From contig NZ_JAQNDM010000002.1 of assembly GCF_028368975.1 (NCBI RefSeq), forward strand, positions 6,876,425 to 6,940,424: a stretch of 64,000 nucleotides of DNA, written 5' to 3'. Under the pieces are notes generated by a model, which saw only the letters and a program-made list of their open reading frames with translations, did no database searches and was not told the origin of the DNA. The translations under genes and the position numbers were made by a program. Of this stretch, positions 42,148 through 52,801 are shown piece after piece. The stretch's first letter is position 1. Every line of letters starts with the position of its first letter. The stretch is from Stigmatella ashevillena (lineage in GTDB: Bacteria; Myxococcota; Myxococcia; Myxococcales; Myxococcaceae).

Positions 42148-43944
42148 TCAGGGAGAGACGGGCCGGCGCTCGAAGTCCTCGCTGCCGCGCGTCTTGCGGC
42201 CATACACCTGACCGGCGGGCAGGGGGCCATAGTAGACGGCATCTTCCGGCGCGTACACGAGCGGCTTGCCCGTCTGGGACACCCGCCGCGCGTCGAAGAG
42301 GCCCACTTCGCCTCCCTGGCGTGAGAGGGTGATGGGCAGGTGGTCCGGCCCCGCCGCCGTGTTCCCGTCGGCGATGATCCGCACGCGCTGGTCGGGCGCC
42401 AGGGTGAGGGCTGGCAGCCGGTACCGCGGGGTGCCGCGCAGGTCGGCCGTCAGCTCATAGTGCTCCAGGGACACGGGGGTATTTCCCCGGTTGTGCAGCT
42501 CCACGTAGCCCGCGCTGCCCGCGGCCACCTCGTGGATGACGAGGGGGCTGGTGCCGTGCGCCCTCAAGGTCTTCAGGGTCTTGAGCAGGAAGGCGCGGCG
42601 GTCGCGCACGTACTTCTTGAGCGAGTCGCGGGCGCGCGCCACGTGCGTGGGCGAGACATACGGGTCCGTGGCCAGCTCCGGGCTCGCCACGGCCCACAGC
42701 GCGTCGATGTGGGCGTTCGCCTTGGCCTCCGAGAAGGGCCCCTCGAGCGCCTGCTCCAGCTTCGCCAGCACCCGCTCCCTCAGGGCGGGCCGATCCCAGA
42801 CGCGGGTGGCCAGGAGGCTCCAGGTAGGGCGCTGGTTGGGACGGTCCTCCTGGCGCTGCTCCCACAGTTGCTGCACCTCTGGGTCATACAAGGTGAAGGC
42901 CTGGGGCCAGCGGTTGGAGATGATGGAGTAGGTCTCGTCCCACGTGCGCCAGTAGAGCATCCGCGCGTTGTTGAGATCCCACGGCACGTACATCCACTGG
43001 TCCCTCAGGTGCTCGTGGATCCAGTAGCTGCGCGAGTCCTCGACGATGTTGTTGGAGATGAGCGCGTCCAGGGCGAGGTTGCCCAGGTACGCCTCCACGT
43101 TCACGAAGCGCTCCAGCTTCGCCTCGAACTCGGCGTCATCGGAGCGGTTCACCCACGTGAGGAAGGTGTCGAGGTCCGCGCGGCTGACGTCCTCGTTGGT
43201 CTTCTTCTCGAAGTCCCCCTGGTAGGAGCCGCCGGGTTGGAGCGTCATCTCGCAGTTGCGGTGGCCGCAGCGGTAGACGGAGGCGTTGCGCTCCCGGCCG
43301 TGGCGCTGGAGGTACTCCTTGCCCACGTGCTCCATGTCCACGTAGAGCCCGTTGTCCTTTCCGTTGAGGCTCACCCGGACATACTGGGCGCCCGGCACGG
43401 GAAGCCCCATCGCCGTGTACAGGTCCACCGCGAACTTCTCTGTCAGCTTTCCGCCATCGTTCCAGCTGGCCAGCAGGTTGAAGTGGTCCCGGTCGTCCAG
43501 GTCATGGCCGGAGTCCAGTTCGATCTTGAAGCTCTTCTGCGGCAGCGTGCGGGTGCTCGCGCCGCGGTAGCGGACCTGCCCGCGGGCGCTTTGGCCGTCG
43601 AGCACCACCACCACCGGCACCGTGTCATCCGAGGTGGGATTGGCGTCCAGCTTGGCCAAGTCTTCGGGAGCGATGGACAGCTCGAAGCGGGGCAGCCGAG
43701 TCTGAACCGGCGGAAACTCGCCCAGCCGGGGCCCCGCGTCGGGAATGCCCGCGTCCAGTCCCCCATCCGGTGAGGAAGGCCCTCCGTCTGGGCCCTTCTG
43801 CGGAGGGGACGGCAGCTCGGGGTTGCCGGGCAGCGGGTCGACTCCCGTCCCGTTTGTGCCAGGCGGTTCCACGAAAACAGGCGCGGGCCCACACGCCAGC
43901 AACCCCACCATCGCCACCACCCACCACCCGCACCGTTGGGGCAT
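42148..43944 (-). CDS. CotH kinase-family lipoprotein with lamin-tail domain
   Basis: This is a 598-residue protein. ATG 43944 follows GGGAGGG and begins MPQRCGWWVVAMVGLLACG, a lipoprotein signal. A Pro/Gly-rich linker leads to the CotH domain (about 85-440). It contains RYRGASTRTLPQKSFKIELD, NGLYVDMEHVGKEYLQRHG and SYWIHEHLRDQWMYVPWDL then NNARM, the D-x-N metal-binding segment of this atypical protein-kinase fold. The C-terminal part (about 480-585) is a lamin-tail-like beta fold (LVIHEVAAGSAGYVELHNRG). CotH proteins phosphorylate surface or coat proteins in Bacillus; in myxobacteria the target is unknown. Confidence 0.88.
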   Translation of the reverse strand: MPQRCGWWVVAMVGLLACGPAPVFVEPPGTNGTGVDPLPGNPELPSPPQKGPDGGPSSPDGGLDAGIPDAGPRLGEFPPVQTRLPRFELSIAPEDLAKLDANPTSDDTVPVVVVLDGQSARGQVRYRGASTRTLPQKSFKIELDSGHDLDDRDHFNLLASWNDGGKLTEKFAVDLYTAMGLPVPGAQYVRVSLNGKDNGLYVDMEHVGKEYLQRHGRERNASVYRCGHRNCEMTLQPGGSYQGDFEKKTNEDVSRADLDTFLTWVNRSDDAEFEAKLERFVNVEAYLGNLALDALISNNIVEDSRSYWIHEHLRDQWMYVPWDLNNARMLYWRTWDETYSIISNRWPQAFTLYDPEVQQLWEQRQEDRPNQRPTWSLLATRVWDRPALRERVLAKLEQALEGPFSEAKANAHIDALWAVASPELATDPYVSPTHVARARDSLKKYVRDRRAFLLKTLKTLRAHGTSPLVIHEVAAGSAGYVELHNRGNTPVSLEHYELTADLRGTPRYRLPALTLAPDQRVRIIADGNTAAGPDHLPITLSRQGGEVGLFDARRVSQTGKPLVYAPEDAVYYGPLPAGQVYGRKTRGSEDFERRPVSP

Positions 43945-44294
43945 GTGCCCTCCCATCAAGGGCGAGGTGGCGTGCACTGGACGTGCCTTACCCATGTGTC
44001 GGGTACTGGATGCAGGGGGGGCGGGAGGCACCCTGGATGGGGAACGGATGCGCCGGGTTGGGAACGCGGGTTCCCTGCGTGGGGAGCTTGCGGGAGTGAA
44101 CGGGGAAATGCCCGGAAGCGCCCAGAGGCGTCCAGGTGAGGGAAGTTTGCGCCGACAGAGGGGTGGGCCGGTGTAAAACACGGGAAGGTCTGAAGAAGCC
44201 CCCCTGGGCAGCGGGTGCGTGAATGTGGACAGTGGCACTGCGCAGTGGTGGGGTATGGGCGCCTGAAGGTGGGCGCCGCTGAAGTGGAGGGGCC
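43945..44294. other. Divergent intergenic region, 350 bp, no gene seen
   Basis: This lies between the CotH gene (minus) and the SMI1-like gene (plus) and must contain both promoters. No convincing box was found. An in-frame extension of the CotH gene to 44316 is not protein-like. Confidence 0.45.
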
Positions 44295-45626
44295 ATGCAC
44301 GAGTGGTTGGAGACACTGCAGAAGTCGGCGAAGACGACAGCTCCGGGAGCGGCTGCCGAGGAGTTGCGGAGGACGGAGACGGAGTTCGGCGTCCCGTTGC
44401 CGGGAGAGCTGGGAGACCTGTACGCGGCCCTCAATGGCGGCACGTTCGAGGGCGAGGTGGTGCTCTACCCGCTGTCGGCGGAGGACGAGCTGCCCAGCGT
44501 GCTGCAGAAGACGCGGAAGATGCTGGTGGGCCTGCCGGTGTCAGGCGTGTGGCGCTTCGGCCTGAAGGGGCCGCACCGCCACCTGTTCGCGGCGCGCAAG
44601 TCGGCCATGGTGGAGCAGGGGGACGGAGGGGGGCCACTGCCCGAGTGGGTGCAGGCGCTGGGGAATGAGGACTGGCTCTATGGCACCTGGGATGAGGAGC
44701 AGAAGGAGATGCGCCTCTACCGGGCGCTGTCGCAGATGCTCCCCGTGCTGGTTCCGCCTGTGGAGCACGAGGATTTCGGAGACCGCACCTTCGCTCGCGC
44801 CATCGCCGCCGTGGAAGGCGCGCTGAGTGAGCTGACCGAGGAAGAGGCGGAGGACGAGGCGGCCGAAGAGGACGAGGTGGCTTCGGACGACGAAGATGAA
44901 GCGGCCTCGGAGGAGGAAGACGAGGCAGCCGAAGAGGACGAGGCGGCCGAGGAGGAAGAGGCCGCTGAGGAAGTGCAGGACCTCCAGTATGAATATGAGG
45001 AGGAGCAGGTGTCTCCGTCTGGGAAGTCCTCTTCGTCCGAGGAGCTTCAGAAGCCTGCCGTGCTGGCCGCCGAGCGGCGCGTGAAGAGCATCAAGAAGAA
45101 GCCCACGCGGAAAGAAGTCGTGAGGCCCGAGGTGCCCTCGAAGCCCACGGGAGCAAGCCTCGACCAGCCCGCGGTGATTGCCGCTGAGCGGCGTGTGAAG
45201 GGGCTCAAGGCGCCAGCGGCGCCGGAACCCGCGAAGAGCGAAGTGCCACGCCAGAAGGCGGCGGCCCGGACTGCGGCCAGGAAGACTCTTCCGGCGAAGC
45301 AGGCGTCAGAAAAGCCCAGTGCCGTGAGCTCCCAGCGCGCGGCGCCGAAGGCGGCTTCGAAGAAAGGCCCCCCCGCCAAGAAGGCGGCCCCGAAGAAGAG
45401 CGCCGTGAAGAAGGCTCCTGCCAAGAAGGTGGCCGCGAAGAAGGGCGCCGCGAAGAAGGGCGCCGTGAAGAAGGCCCCTGCCAAGAAGGTGGCTGCGAAA
45501 AAGGCTCCCGCCAAGAAGGTGGCCGCGAAGAAGGGCGCCGTGAAGAAGGCTCCTGCCAAGAAAGCGGCTGCCAAGAAGAGCCCGGGGAAGAAAGCTCCCG
45601 CGAAGAAGACGGGCGCACGGAGGTAA
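44295..45626 (+). CDS. SMI1/KNR4-like domain with acidic segment and histone-H1-like Lys/Ala tail
   Basis: This 443-residue protein has three parts. Residues about 1-155 resemble a SMI1/KNR4 (SUKH) domain (EELRRTETEFGVPLPGELGD, LYAALNGGTFEGEVVLYPL). Residues about 175-235 are almost pure Glu/Asp/Ala. Residues 250-443 are basic. Two copies of PAV(L/I)AAERRVK are followed by about fifteen KKAPAKK/KKVAAKK-type repeats like histone H1 or bacterial Hc1/AlgP tails. The tail should bind DNA or polyphosphate without sequence preference. The SMI1 part in bacteria is often immunity-like or protein-binding. Acidic-plus-basic architecture recalls CarD of myxobacteria, but the domains differ. Its role is unknown. 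Confidence 0.78.
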   Translation: MHEWLETLQKSAKTTAPGAAAEELRRTETEFGVPLPGELGDLYAALNGGTFEGEVVLYPLSAEDELPSVLQKTRKMLVGLPVSGVWRFGLKGPHRHLFAARKSAMVEQGDGGGPLPEWVQALGNEDWLYGTWDEEQKEMRLYRALSQMLPVLVPPVEHEDFGDRTFARAIAAVEGALSELTEEEAEDEAAEEDEVASDDEDEAASEEEDEAAEEDEAAEEEEAAEEVQDLQYEYEEEQVSPSGKSSSSEELQKPAVLAAERRVKSIKKKPTRKEVVRPEVPSKPTGASLDQPAVIAAERRVKGLKAPAAPEPAKSEVPRQKAAARTAARKTLPAKQASEKPSAVSSQRAAPKAASKKGPPAKKAAPKKSAVKKAPAKKVAAKKGAAKKGAVKKAPAKKVAAKKAPAKKVAAKKGAVKKAPAKKAAAKKSPGKKAPAKKTGARR

Positions 45627-45649
45627 GCTTCTCAGACGCCCAGCGGGAC

Positions 45650-46777
45650 TCAATGCTGCGGGCCGGGAGCGTCCTCACCCTCTCTGTCGGGTGGGTGGGG
45701 AGAGACCGGCTCGGCGGTGGGGACCTGTCCCTGCGCGATCCACCGCTCGTGGCGCCGGGCGAGACGGTCCTGGGCCACGACCTGAACGGCCCCCGCCACG
45801 GGCAAGGCCAGGAGCGCGCCGAGCACTCCCGCGAATGCGGTGCCCACCAGCATGGCCAGCGCGATGAGCAGGGGGCTCATCCGCAGCGTGTGGCGCTGGA
45901 TGATGGGCTGGAGCAGGTGGTTCTCCACCTGCTGGTACAGCAGGAAGACGCCGAGCGCGATGAGGCCCACGCGGCTGCCACCCGAGGCATACGCGGTGGC
46001 GACCACCAGCATTCCGCCGAGCAAGGGGCCCAGGAACGGAATGAGGCCCAGCACCGCCATGGCCAGCCCGAGCGGAACGAAATAGGGCACGCCCAGGAGC
46101 AGCAGCGTCACCATCGTCACCCCGCCGCCGATGAGCGAGATGCAGAACGCGCCAGCCACATAGCTGCCCACGTTGTGGTGCATCCGCAGCGCCAGCCCAT
46201 GCCAATAGCCCCGCTCTGGAGGAGGAAGCCACAGCAGGGCCTTGTCGAACACATCCTTGCCGAAGCAGAGGAAGAAGAGCGTCAGGACCACCACGGTGAT
46301 GAAGGCCGCCAGGTGGTGGAGGATGTCCGTCACCACCCCCAGCATGGGCATCGCGGCGCCGGGCAACCGCTGCCGCATCTCCGCCGAGATGCGCGCGATG
46401 ACATCATAGCGCTCGTCCAATTGCTCGACCCACCGCTGGTGCTTCAACTGCTCGATGTAGTCCGGCGCCTCGCGGACCAGGGACTGGCCCTGTTGCACGA
46501 GCATGGGGACGAACGTCGTCAGCAGGGCCGCGACCAGACCCAGGCCCGTCAGGAACACCAGGGCCACGGCCACACCGCGCCGCAAGCCCTTGCGCTGCAA
46601 CCAGGACACCAGGGGGCTGGCCGCCAGGGCCAGGAACAGCGCCACCAGCACCCAGGACAGGACCCCACTGGCGGCGCGCACCAGCAGCAACAGCCCAAGG
46701 ATCGCCAGGATGTTCAGCCCCACCGTCCAGACCGTGCGGGGGGATATCTGGGAGCGTGATCCCGAGGCTGTGCTCAC
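45650..46777 (-). CDS. AI-2E family transporter (PerM/TqsA-like)
   Basis: This 375-residue membrane protein has seven to eight hydrophobic segments and the family's RRGVAVALVFLTGLGLVAAL, LFFLCFGKDVFDKAL, GLIPFLGPLLGGMLVVATAY and VENHLLQPIIQRHTLRMSPL motifs. Members have been linked to AI-2, sodium/proton or other small-solute export; the substrate here is unknown. ATG 46777 lies 3 bp after the stop of the small acidic protein, so both form an operon. The C-terminus is a short hydrophilic tail (DREGEDAPGPQH). Confidence 0.9.
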   Translation of the reverse strand: MSTASGSRSQISPRTVWTVGLNILAILGLLLLVRAASGVLSWVLVALFLALAASPLVSWLQRKGLRRGVAVALVFLTGLGLVAALLTTFVPMLVQQGQSLVREAPDYIEQLKHQRWVEQLDERYDVIARISAEMRQRLPGAAMPMLGVVTDILHHLAAFITVVVLTLFFLCFGKDVFDKALLWLPPPERGYWHGLALRMHHNVGSYVAGAFCISLIGGGVTMVTLLLLGVPYFVPLGLAMAVLGLIPFLGPLLGGMLVVATAYASGGSRVGLIALGVFLLYQQVENHLLQPIIQRHTLRMSPLLIALAMLVGTAFAGVLGALLALPVAGAVQVVAQDRLARRHERWIAQGQVPTAEPVSPHPPDREGEDAPGPQH

Positions 46778-46780
46778 TCC

Positions 46781-47053
46781 CTACCCCTCCGGGAGCTGTT
46801 CACGGTCGATGAGACGCATCTCCTCGCGGGGACGGGCGGTCCACCCGTCCTCATCGTCCTCGGCCGTCTCCCCCCGGAACGACTGGATCTGATCCGGGAG
46901 GATGTCCCGGAAGTCCGGCTCGTCTTCCAGGGGCGGCGTGGCCACAAGCTCCTGGTCCGTCAGGTTGATCTCCTCTTCGCCCGTGACCGGGTTCACGTGG
47001 CGCAGCGAGGACGCCTCGCCCACATCCTCAGTACCCAGCTTCTTGAAGCGCAT
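46781..47053 (-). CDS. Small acidic protein, unknown
   Basis: This is a 90-residue hydrophilic protein. ATG 47053 follows GGAGGATG. It starts MRFKKLGTEDVGEASSLRHV then NPVTGEEEINLTDQELVA and ends EEMRLIDREQLPEG. It has no cysteines and no membrane segment. It is the first gene of an operon with the AI-2E transporter. I do not recognise a family. Confidence 0.6.
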   Translation of the reverse strand: MRFKKLGTEDVGEASSLRHVNPVTGEEEINLTDQELVATPPLEDEPDFRDILPDQIQSFRGETAEDDEDGWTARPREEMRLIDREQLPEG

Positions 47054-47164
47054 GATCCATCCTCCGGGGAGCACGGTGGCTCGGCTGCTCTCGCCTCTAA
47101 CAGTGCGGCGTCCTGGGAGATGCGGCAACGGATGCAGCCCGCCTGCCTGCCCCCATCCAGGCGC

Positions 47165-47839
47165 TCAGCGCTCCGGAACGGGCGAAGGCAGGGAGGAGGC
47201 GGGCTCCAAGTCCATCAGGACCATGAGCAAGGCGAGCACCCGGGAGAACGTCTCGCGCAGGACGTAGCGCCGGGTCGAAGGGCGGCCCTCGTCGGCCGCC
47301 ACGCCCCAGGCATCCATGCCCACCGAGTTGGCGATGTAGAGCGCGCGGGGCAGGTGGAAGCGCTGGGTCACCAGCAGGGCGCGGCGCATGCCGAAGACGG
47401 AATAGGCCCGCACGCAGCTGTCGTAGGTGGACAGGCCCGCGTTGTCGCCCTTCACCGCCGCCTCGGGCAGGCCCCGCTCCAGCAGGTAACGGCGCATGGC
47501 GCGCGTCTCGTCGTGGAACCGGTCGGAGTTGTCCCCGCTGACCAGCACCTCTTCCACCTTCTTCTCCCGCCACAGGGCGATGGCCGTGTCCAGCCGCTGG
47601 GCCAGCACGGGGGAGGGCACCCCCCCGGGCGCCAGGCCCGCGCCGAACACGAGCGCCATGGGGGCCTCGGGCGCCCCCTGCCGGGGCAGGATGCGGTCCG
47701 CGTAGCGCACCTGGACGAAGCGGGACAGGGCCAGCACCCCGAGCAGGCTCAGTGCTCCGGCCAGCATCCCTCTGCGCATCCAGACACCCAGCACGCCGCA
47801 ACGCCCCATGGCTAAGGAAGACCGTGGACAGGGGGTCAT
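47165..47839 (-). CDS. SanA/YdcF-like DUF218 membrane protein
   Basis: This 224-residue protein has an N-terminal membrane anchor (MLAGALSLLGVLALSRFVQV) followed by a DUF218 domain: MALVFGAGLAPGGVPSPVLA, RLDTAIALWREKKVEEVLVS with GDNS, DSCVRAYSVFG and LLVTQRFHLPRALYI. SanA of enterobacteria affects envelope integrity; the biochemical reaction is not established. ATG 47839 is preferred because GGGAG lies five bases upstream. ATG 47779, directly before the anchor, is possible. The gene is divergent from atpG. Confidence 0.85.
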   Translation of the reverse strand: MTPCPRSSLAMGRCGVLGVWMRRGMLAGALSLLGVLALSRFVQVRYADRILPRQGAPEAPMALVFGAGLAPGGVPSPVLAQRLDTAIALWREKKVEEVLVSGDNSDRFHDETRAMRRYLLERGLPEAAVKGDNAGLSTYDSCVRAYSVFGMRRALLVTQRFHLPRALYIANSVGMDAWGVAADEGRPSTRRYVLRETFSRVLALLMVLMDLEPASSLPSPVPER

Positions 47840-47894
47840 TGTCTCCCGGCCCCTCGCCGCCTGGAAGGGGGGCTGTCTTCTTGAGAAGCGAGGG

Positions 47895-47923
47895 TTGACC
47901 GGCTGGCGCACCGCTTATATAGG
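47895..47923 (+). promoter_or_regulatory. Sigma-70-like promoter of atpG
   Basis: TTGACC (47895-47900) and TATAGG (47918-47923) are spaced by 17 bases; TATATA overlaps at 15. It lies about 60 bp before the atpG ATG, where no other gene intervenes. Confidence 0.5.
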
Positions 47924-47983
47924 GGGCGCCGCTCACCCTATTGCTCCCTCGTCTCCAGGGTTCGTAGCAGGAGCTAGAGGCCC

Positions 47984-48877
47984 ATGGCGTCCCTTCGCGA
48001 TATCCGCAAGCGCATCCGCTCGGTGAAGAACACGCGGCAGATCACCAAGGCCATGAAGATGGTGGCCGCCGCGAAGCTGCGCAAGGCGCAGGACTCCATC
48101 ATCGCCGCCCGCCCCTACGCGCAGACGCTGGACCAGATCATCGCCGATCTGGCGGCCCGCTCGGGGGACCAGGAGCTGGCGCACCCGCTGCTGGTGAGCC
48201 GTCCCGTCAAGCGCGCCGAGGTGGTGCTGCTGACCTCGGACCGCGGCCTGGCCGGTGGTTTCAACTCCAACGTCATCCGCCGCGCCAACCGCTTCCTCTA
48301 CGAGAACGCCGGGCTGGAACACATCCAGCTGTCCACGGTGGGGCGCAAGGGCCACGACTTCTTCCGCCAGCGCGGCCAGACCATCCGCAAGGACTACGGC
48401 GGCCTCTACCAGCGGCTGAACTACCTGGCCGCCCGGGAGATGGCCCAGGAGCTCACCGCTGGGTTCCTGAAGGGCGAAGTGGACGCCGTCTACATCGTCT
48501 ACAACGAGTTCATCTCCGCCATCAGCCAGAAGATCACCGTGGAGCAGCTCCTGCCGCTGCAGACCTTCGGGCCCGCGGCGGGCACGCCGGCCGCCACGGC
48601 CACCACGGCCACGTCGCTGGTGGACTTCGAGTACGAGCCGGGCCGCCAGGACGTGCTGGACCAACTGGTGCCGCAGGCCATCTCCATCAAGCTGTACCGC
48701 GCGCTGCTGGAGAGCGTGGCCAGCGAGCACGGCGCCCGCATGAGCGCCATGGAGAACGCCACCCGCAACGCCAGCGACATGATCGCGGACCTGTCCCTGC
48801 ACTACAACCGCACGCGCCAGGCCGTCATCACCAAGGAGCTCTCGGAGATCGTCTCCGGCGCCGAGGCCCTCAAGTAG
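47984..48877 (+). CDS. atpG: F1Fo ATP synthase gamma subunit
   Basis: This 297-residue rotor-shaft subunit of F1 starts [20 protein letters not shown] then [16 protein letters not shown], the classic N-terminal helix. It ends [20 protein letters not shown] followed by [21 protein letters not shown] low-complexity insert [16 protein letters not shown] (about 195-210) lies in the middle. Unlike the usual atpAGDC order, no atpA precedes it; the upstream neighbour is a divergent unrelated gene with a promoter-like sequence between. An aldo/keto reductase gene on the other strand separates it from atpD. Confidence 0.97.
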   Translation: MASLRDIRKRIRSVKNTRQITKAMKMVAAAKLRKAQDSIIAARPYAQTLDQIIADLAARSGDQELAHPLLVSRPVKRAEVVLLTSDRGLAGGFNSNVIRRANRFLYENAGLEHIQLSTVGRKGHDFFRQRGQTIRKDYGGLYQRLNYLAAREMAQELTAGFLKGEVDAVYIVYNEFISAISQKITVEQLLPLQTFGPAAGTPAATATTATSLVDFEYEPGRQDVLDQLVPQAISIKLYRALLESVASEHGARMSAMENATRNASDMIADLSLHYNRTRQAVITKELSEIVSGAEALK

Positions 48878-48902
48878 GCCTCGGCCGCGCGGGAGGCGCC
48901 CG

Positions 48903-49832
48903 CTACGCTGCTTCGGCGGCGATGCGGGCCCGGAGCTTCTCGTCGGGCAGTCGGCCACGGCCGGCCTTCATGTTGTCGCGCAGGTGGCTGACCTTCGACG
49001 TTGCGGGGATCGCGCACGTCACGGCCGGGTGCGAAATCACGAACTTCAGTAGCAACTGGGCCCAGCTCTCGCAATCGAGCTCGGACGCCCACGGGGGCAG
49101 GGGCTTGCGCTTGAGCCGCTGAAGAAGGCCTCCGCCGGCGAAAGGCCGGTTCGCGATGACGGCGACCCCCTTGTCGCGGGCGACGGAGAGCAGCCGCTGG
49201 TCGGCCTCCCGCTCCCCCACGGAGTAGTTGATCTGCACGAAGTCCACCGGCCGGGAGAGCAGGAGCTTCGCCACGGCCTCGTGGGCGCTGGCGGTGTAGT
49301 GGGTGACGCCCACATAGCGGACGCGTCCCTGCTCCTTCCAGGCCCGCAAGGTGTCCAGGTGCGTGGCGGCGTCGACGAGGTTGTGGACCTCCATCAGATC
49401 GACGCGCTGCGTGCGCAGCTTGCGCAGAGAGTCCTCCATCTGCCGGATGCCTTCCTCCTTCCCCGAGGTCCACACCTTCGTGGCGGTGAAGAGCTTGGAC
49501 TGGAGGCCCGTCTTGACGGCAAGCGCGCCGAGGACCTCCTCGGACTGGCCATACATGGGCGAGGAATCGACGAGGGTACCCCCCAGCGTGACGAACGCGC
49601 GAAGCACCTCCTCCAGCGGCGCGCGCTCCTCCGCCCCCGCGCCGACGTCGAAGGTCTGCCAGGTGCCCATGCCGATGACGGGAAGGGCTTCCTGGGTGCT
49701 GGGGATGGGTCGGGTGAGCATGGAGGGAGTCTCCGGGGGAGTGGCCCAGGCCCGTCCCGCCACGGTGGCGGCGAGGGCAAGGCCCGAGGTCTGGAGGAAT
49801 GCGCGCCGGTCAAATGGGCTCAAACGGCTCAA
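48903..49832 (-). CDS. Aldo/keto reductase, Tat-exported
   Basis: This 309-residue NADPH-type oxidoreductase fold starts with a Tat signal (DRRAFLQTSGLALAATVAG). The catalytic tetrad is visible: Asp and Tyr in LVDSSPMYGQSEEV, Lys in FTATKVWT, His in LMEVHNL. QINYSVGEREADQRLL and AIPATSKVSHLRDNM follow. The Tat signal indicates folding with cofactor before export to the periplasm. It lies between atpG and atpD on the opposite strand, convergent with atpG at 26 bp. The substrate is unknown. Confidence 0.9.
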   Translation of the reverse strand: MSRLSPFDRRAFLQTSGLALAATVAGRAWATPPETPSMLTRPIPSTQEALPVIGMGTWQTFDVGAGAEERAPLEEVLRAFVTLGGTLVDSSPMYGQSEEVLGALAVKTGLQSKLFTATKVWTSGKEEGIRQMEDSLRKLRTQRVDLMEVHNLVDAATHLDTLRAWKEQGRVRYVGVTHYTASAHEAVAKLLLSRPVDFVQINYSVGEREADQRLLSVARDKGVAVIANRPFAGGGLLQRLKRKPLPPWASELDCESWAQLLLKFVISHPAVTCAIPATSKVSHLRDNMKAGRGRLPDEKLRARIAAEAA

Positions 49833-50012
49833 TAGGGGCCTCTTCGGAAGGAACAGGCGAGGCTCTTAACCCTTCACCTGCCCCGTGTCTGGCTGCCTTC
49901 TCGCCCTCCAACCGCCACCCAGGCCCTTGAATTCACCCTGGAACAGCCGGGGTTATAAGGAAAAGGGATGGGTTCTTCCCCCGGCCCCAGCCCAGTCCGC
50001 CGCAAGGCTTGA

Positions 50013-51560
<1,548 letters not shown>

Positions 51561-51588
51561 GGCTCCCGCCTCGTTTGGAGGGGCTTCC

Positions 51589-52140
51589 ATGCGCCTCATC
51601 CTGTCCCTGATGCTGCTCGGGGTGGCGCTCTCGGCTCTGTCCGCGGAGCGCGCCAGCAAGGCGCGCGTGAGCGCCAATGGCGCCTTCAGCGTGCGGTTGG
51701 TGGAGACGGCCCCAGGCCAGTGCCGGGTGGAGATGCTCCAGGAGAGCGGCCTGGTGTGGCAGTTCGCCGGGTGCATCGGCTCGGTGAACGACCTGTACTT
51801 CGCCTCGAACGACGGGGAGCGCCTCTGGGTGCTGGTGCCGCTGGTGGAAAAGGGCAAGCGCTCCACGGTGGAGAAGCAGGGCAAGCGCAAGGTGCGAGTG
51901 CCGGCCTGGGCCAACACCACCGTGGCGGCGCTGTACGGCCGCACCGGAGAGAAGCTGAAGGAGATGCGGCTGCCGGAGTTGATGAGCGCCCGGCAGTGGG
52001 GTGAGGTGCGGCAGATGCAGGGCCACTTCAAGTGGCTCGAAGGGACGCTGGGCATCCCGGGGACGGGCCCTCGCCTGACGGACGACGAGAAGGTGGAGTT
52101 CGAGCCGGTGGGAAGCAAGACCCAGCGGCTCTCATTCTGA
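51589..52140 (+). CDS. Exported protein of the atpD-atpC operon, unknown
   Basis: This 183-residue protein starts at ATG 51589 after GGAGGGG, with a Sec signal MRLILSLMLLGVALSALSA. The body has SANGAFSVRLVETAPGQCRV, GLVWQFAGCIGSVNDLYFAS then NDGERLWVLVPLVE, possibly a small beta-propeller or PQQ-like fragment with one disulfide. No known ATP synthase subunit matches. Its place between atpD and atpC is unusual and suggests a linked role or merely shared expression. Confidence 0.75.
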   Translation: MRLILSLMLLGVALSALSAERASKARVSANGAFSVRLVETAPGQCRVEMLQESGLVWQFAGCIGSVNDLYFASNDGERLWVLVPLVEKGKRSTVEKQGKRKVRVPAWANTTVAALYGRTGEKLKEMRLPELMSARQWGEVRQMQGHFKWLEGTLGIPGTGPRLTDDEKVEFEPVGSKTQRLSF

Positions 52141-52164
52141 AGCAGAGCGGTACCCGAGGAACTC

Positions 52165-52569
52165 ATGGCCAAGCTGACCGTGGAGATTGTCACCCCAGAG
52201 AAGCGCATCCTGTCCGTGCAGGCGGACGAGGCCATCGTCCCGGGAAGCCGCGGCCTCTTCGGCGTGCGCCCCGGCCACGCGCCCTTCCTGTCGCTGGTGG
52301 AGCCCGGGGCGTTGACCCTGATCGACGCCGGTCGGCGCGAGACCTTCTTCATCGCGGGCGGCTTCGTCGAGGTGGGCAACGACAAGGTGCTGGTGCTGGC
52401 CGATGGCGCCGAGCCGGTGGCGGGCATCGACGTGGAGGCGGCCCGCAAGCGCCTGGCGGAGGCGCAGGATCGCCTCAAGGGCCTGTCCACCGAGGATGCC
52501 CGGTATCAGGTGGAGCAGGCCGCGGTGCGCCGCGAGACGGCGCGCATGAACGTCGCGGGCGCACGCTAG
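52165..52569 (+). CDS. atpC: F1Fo ATP synthase epsilon subunit
   Basis: This is a 134-residue subunit with the N-terminal beta-sandwich (MAKLTVEIVTPEKRILSVQA, GSRGLFGVRPGHAPFLSLVE, GGFVEVGNDKVLVLAD) and a C-terminal helical hairpin (VEAARKRLAEAQDRLKGL). It links rotor to c-ring and can inhibit ATP hydrolysis. It is the last gene of the atpD operon. A 20-bp inverted repeat CCACTGCTCGCGAGCGGTGG follows at 52583-52602. Confidence 0.96.
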   Translation: MAKLTVEIVTPEKRILSVQADEAIVPGSRGLFGVRPGHAPFLSLVEPGALTLIDAGRRETFFIAGGFVEVGNDKVLVLADGAEPVAGIDVEAARKRLAEAQDRLKGLSTEDARYQVEQAAVRRETARMNVAGAR

Positions 52570-52582
52570 TCCTCTTCGAGGG

Positions 52583-52602
52583 CCACTGCTCGCGAGCGGT
52601 GG
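52583..52602 (+). terminator. Hairpin after atpC
   Basis: CCACTGCTC/GAGCGGTGG forms a strong stem with one T-G pair, 14 bp after the atpC stop. There is no U-run, so it may be a 3' stabiliser or part of a factor-dependent terminator. Confidence 0.4.
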
Positions 52603-52801
52603 TGAATCGGGGGCGAGACAGCGACACGTAGCTTTGTGTGAGGCTTGCCCCGCGGCCTCGGAGTACGGTACCAAACCCGCCCCCCACTGCCTTGCAGCGT
52701 TGATGCGAGGACGGCCCTGAAGAGGATGCGGATGCTCGACGCTGGCGTGCTGCTTGATTCGGCTGGTCCTCTCCTGAGCCTCGGCTAATCTCGCGCTTCC
52801 G

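Noticed and set aside
42340-43773. Plus-strand frame opposite the CotH gene
   Set aside because: Val/Leu/His/Arg-rich shadow; the minus strand has CotH and lamin-tail motifs.
49927-49958. TTGAAT and TTATAA as an atpD promoter
   Set aside because: Spacing is 20 bases, too long for a normal sigma-70 promoter.
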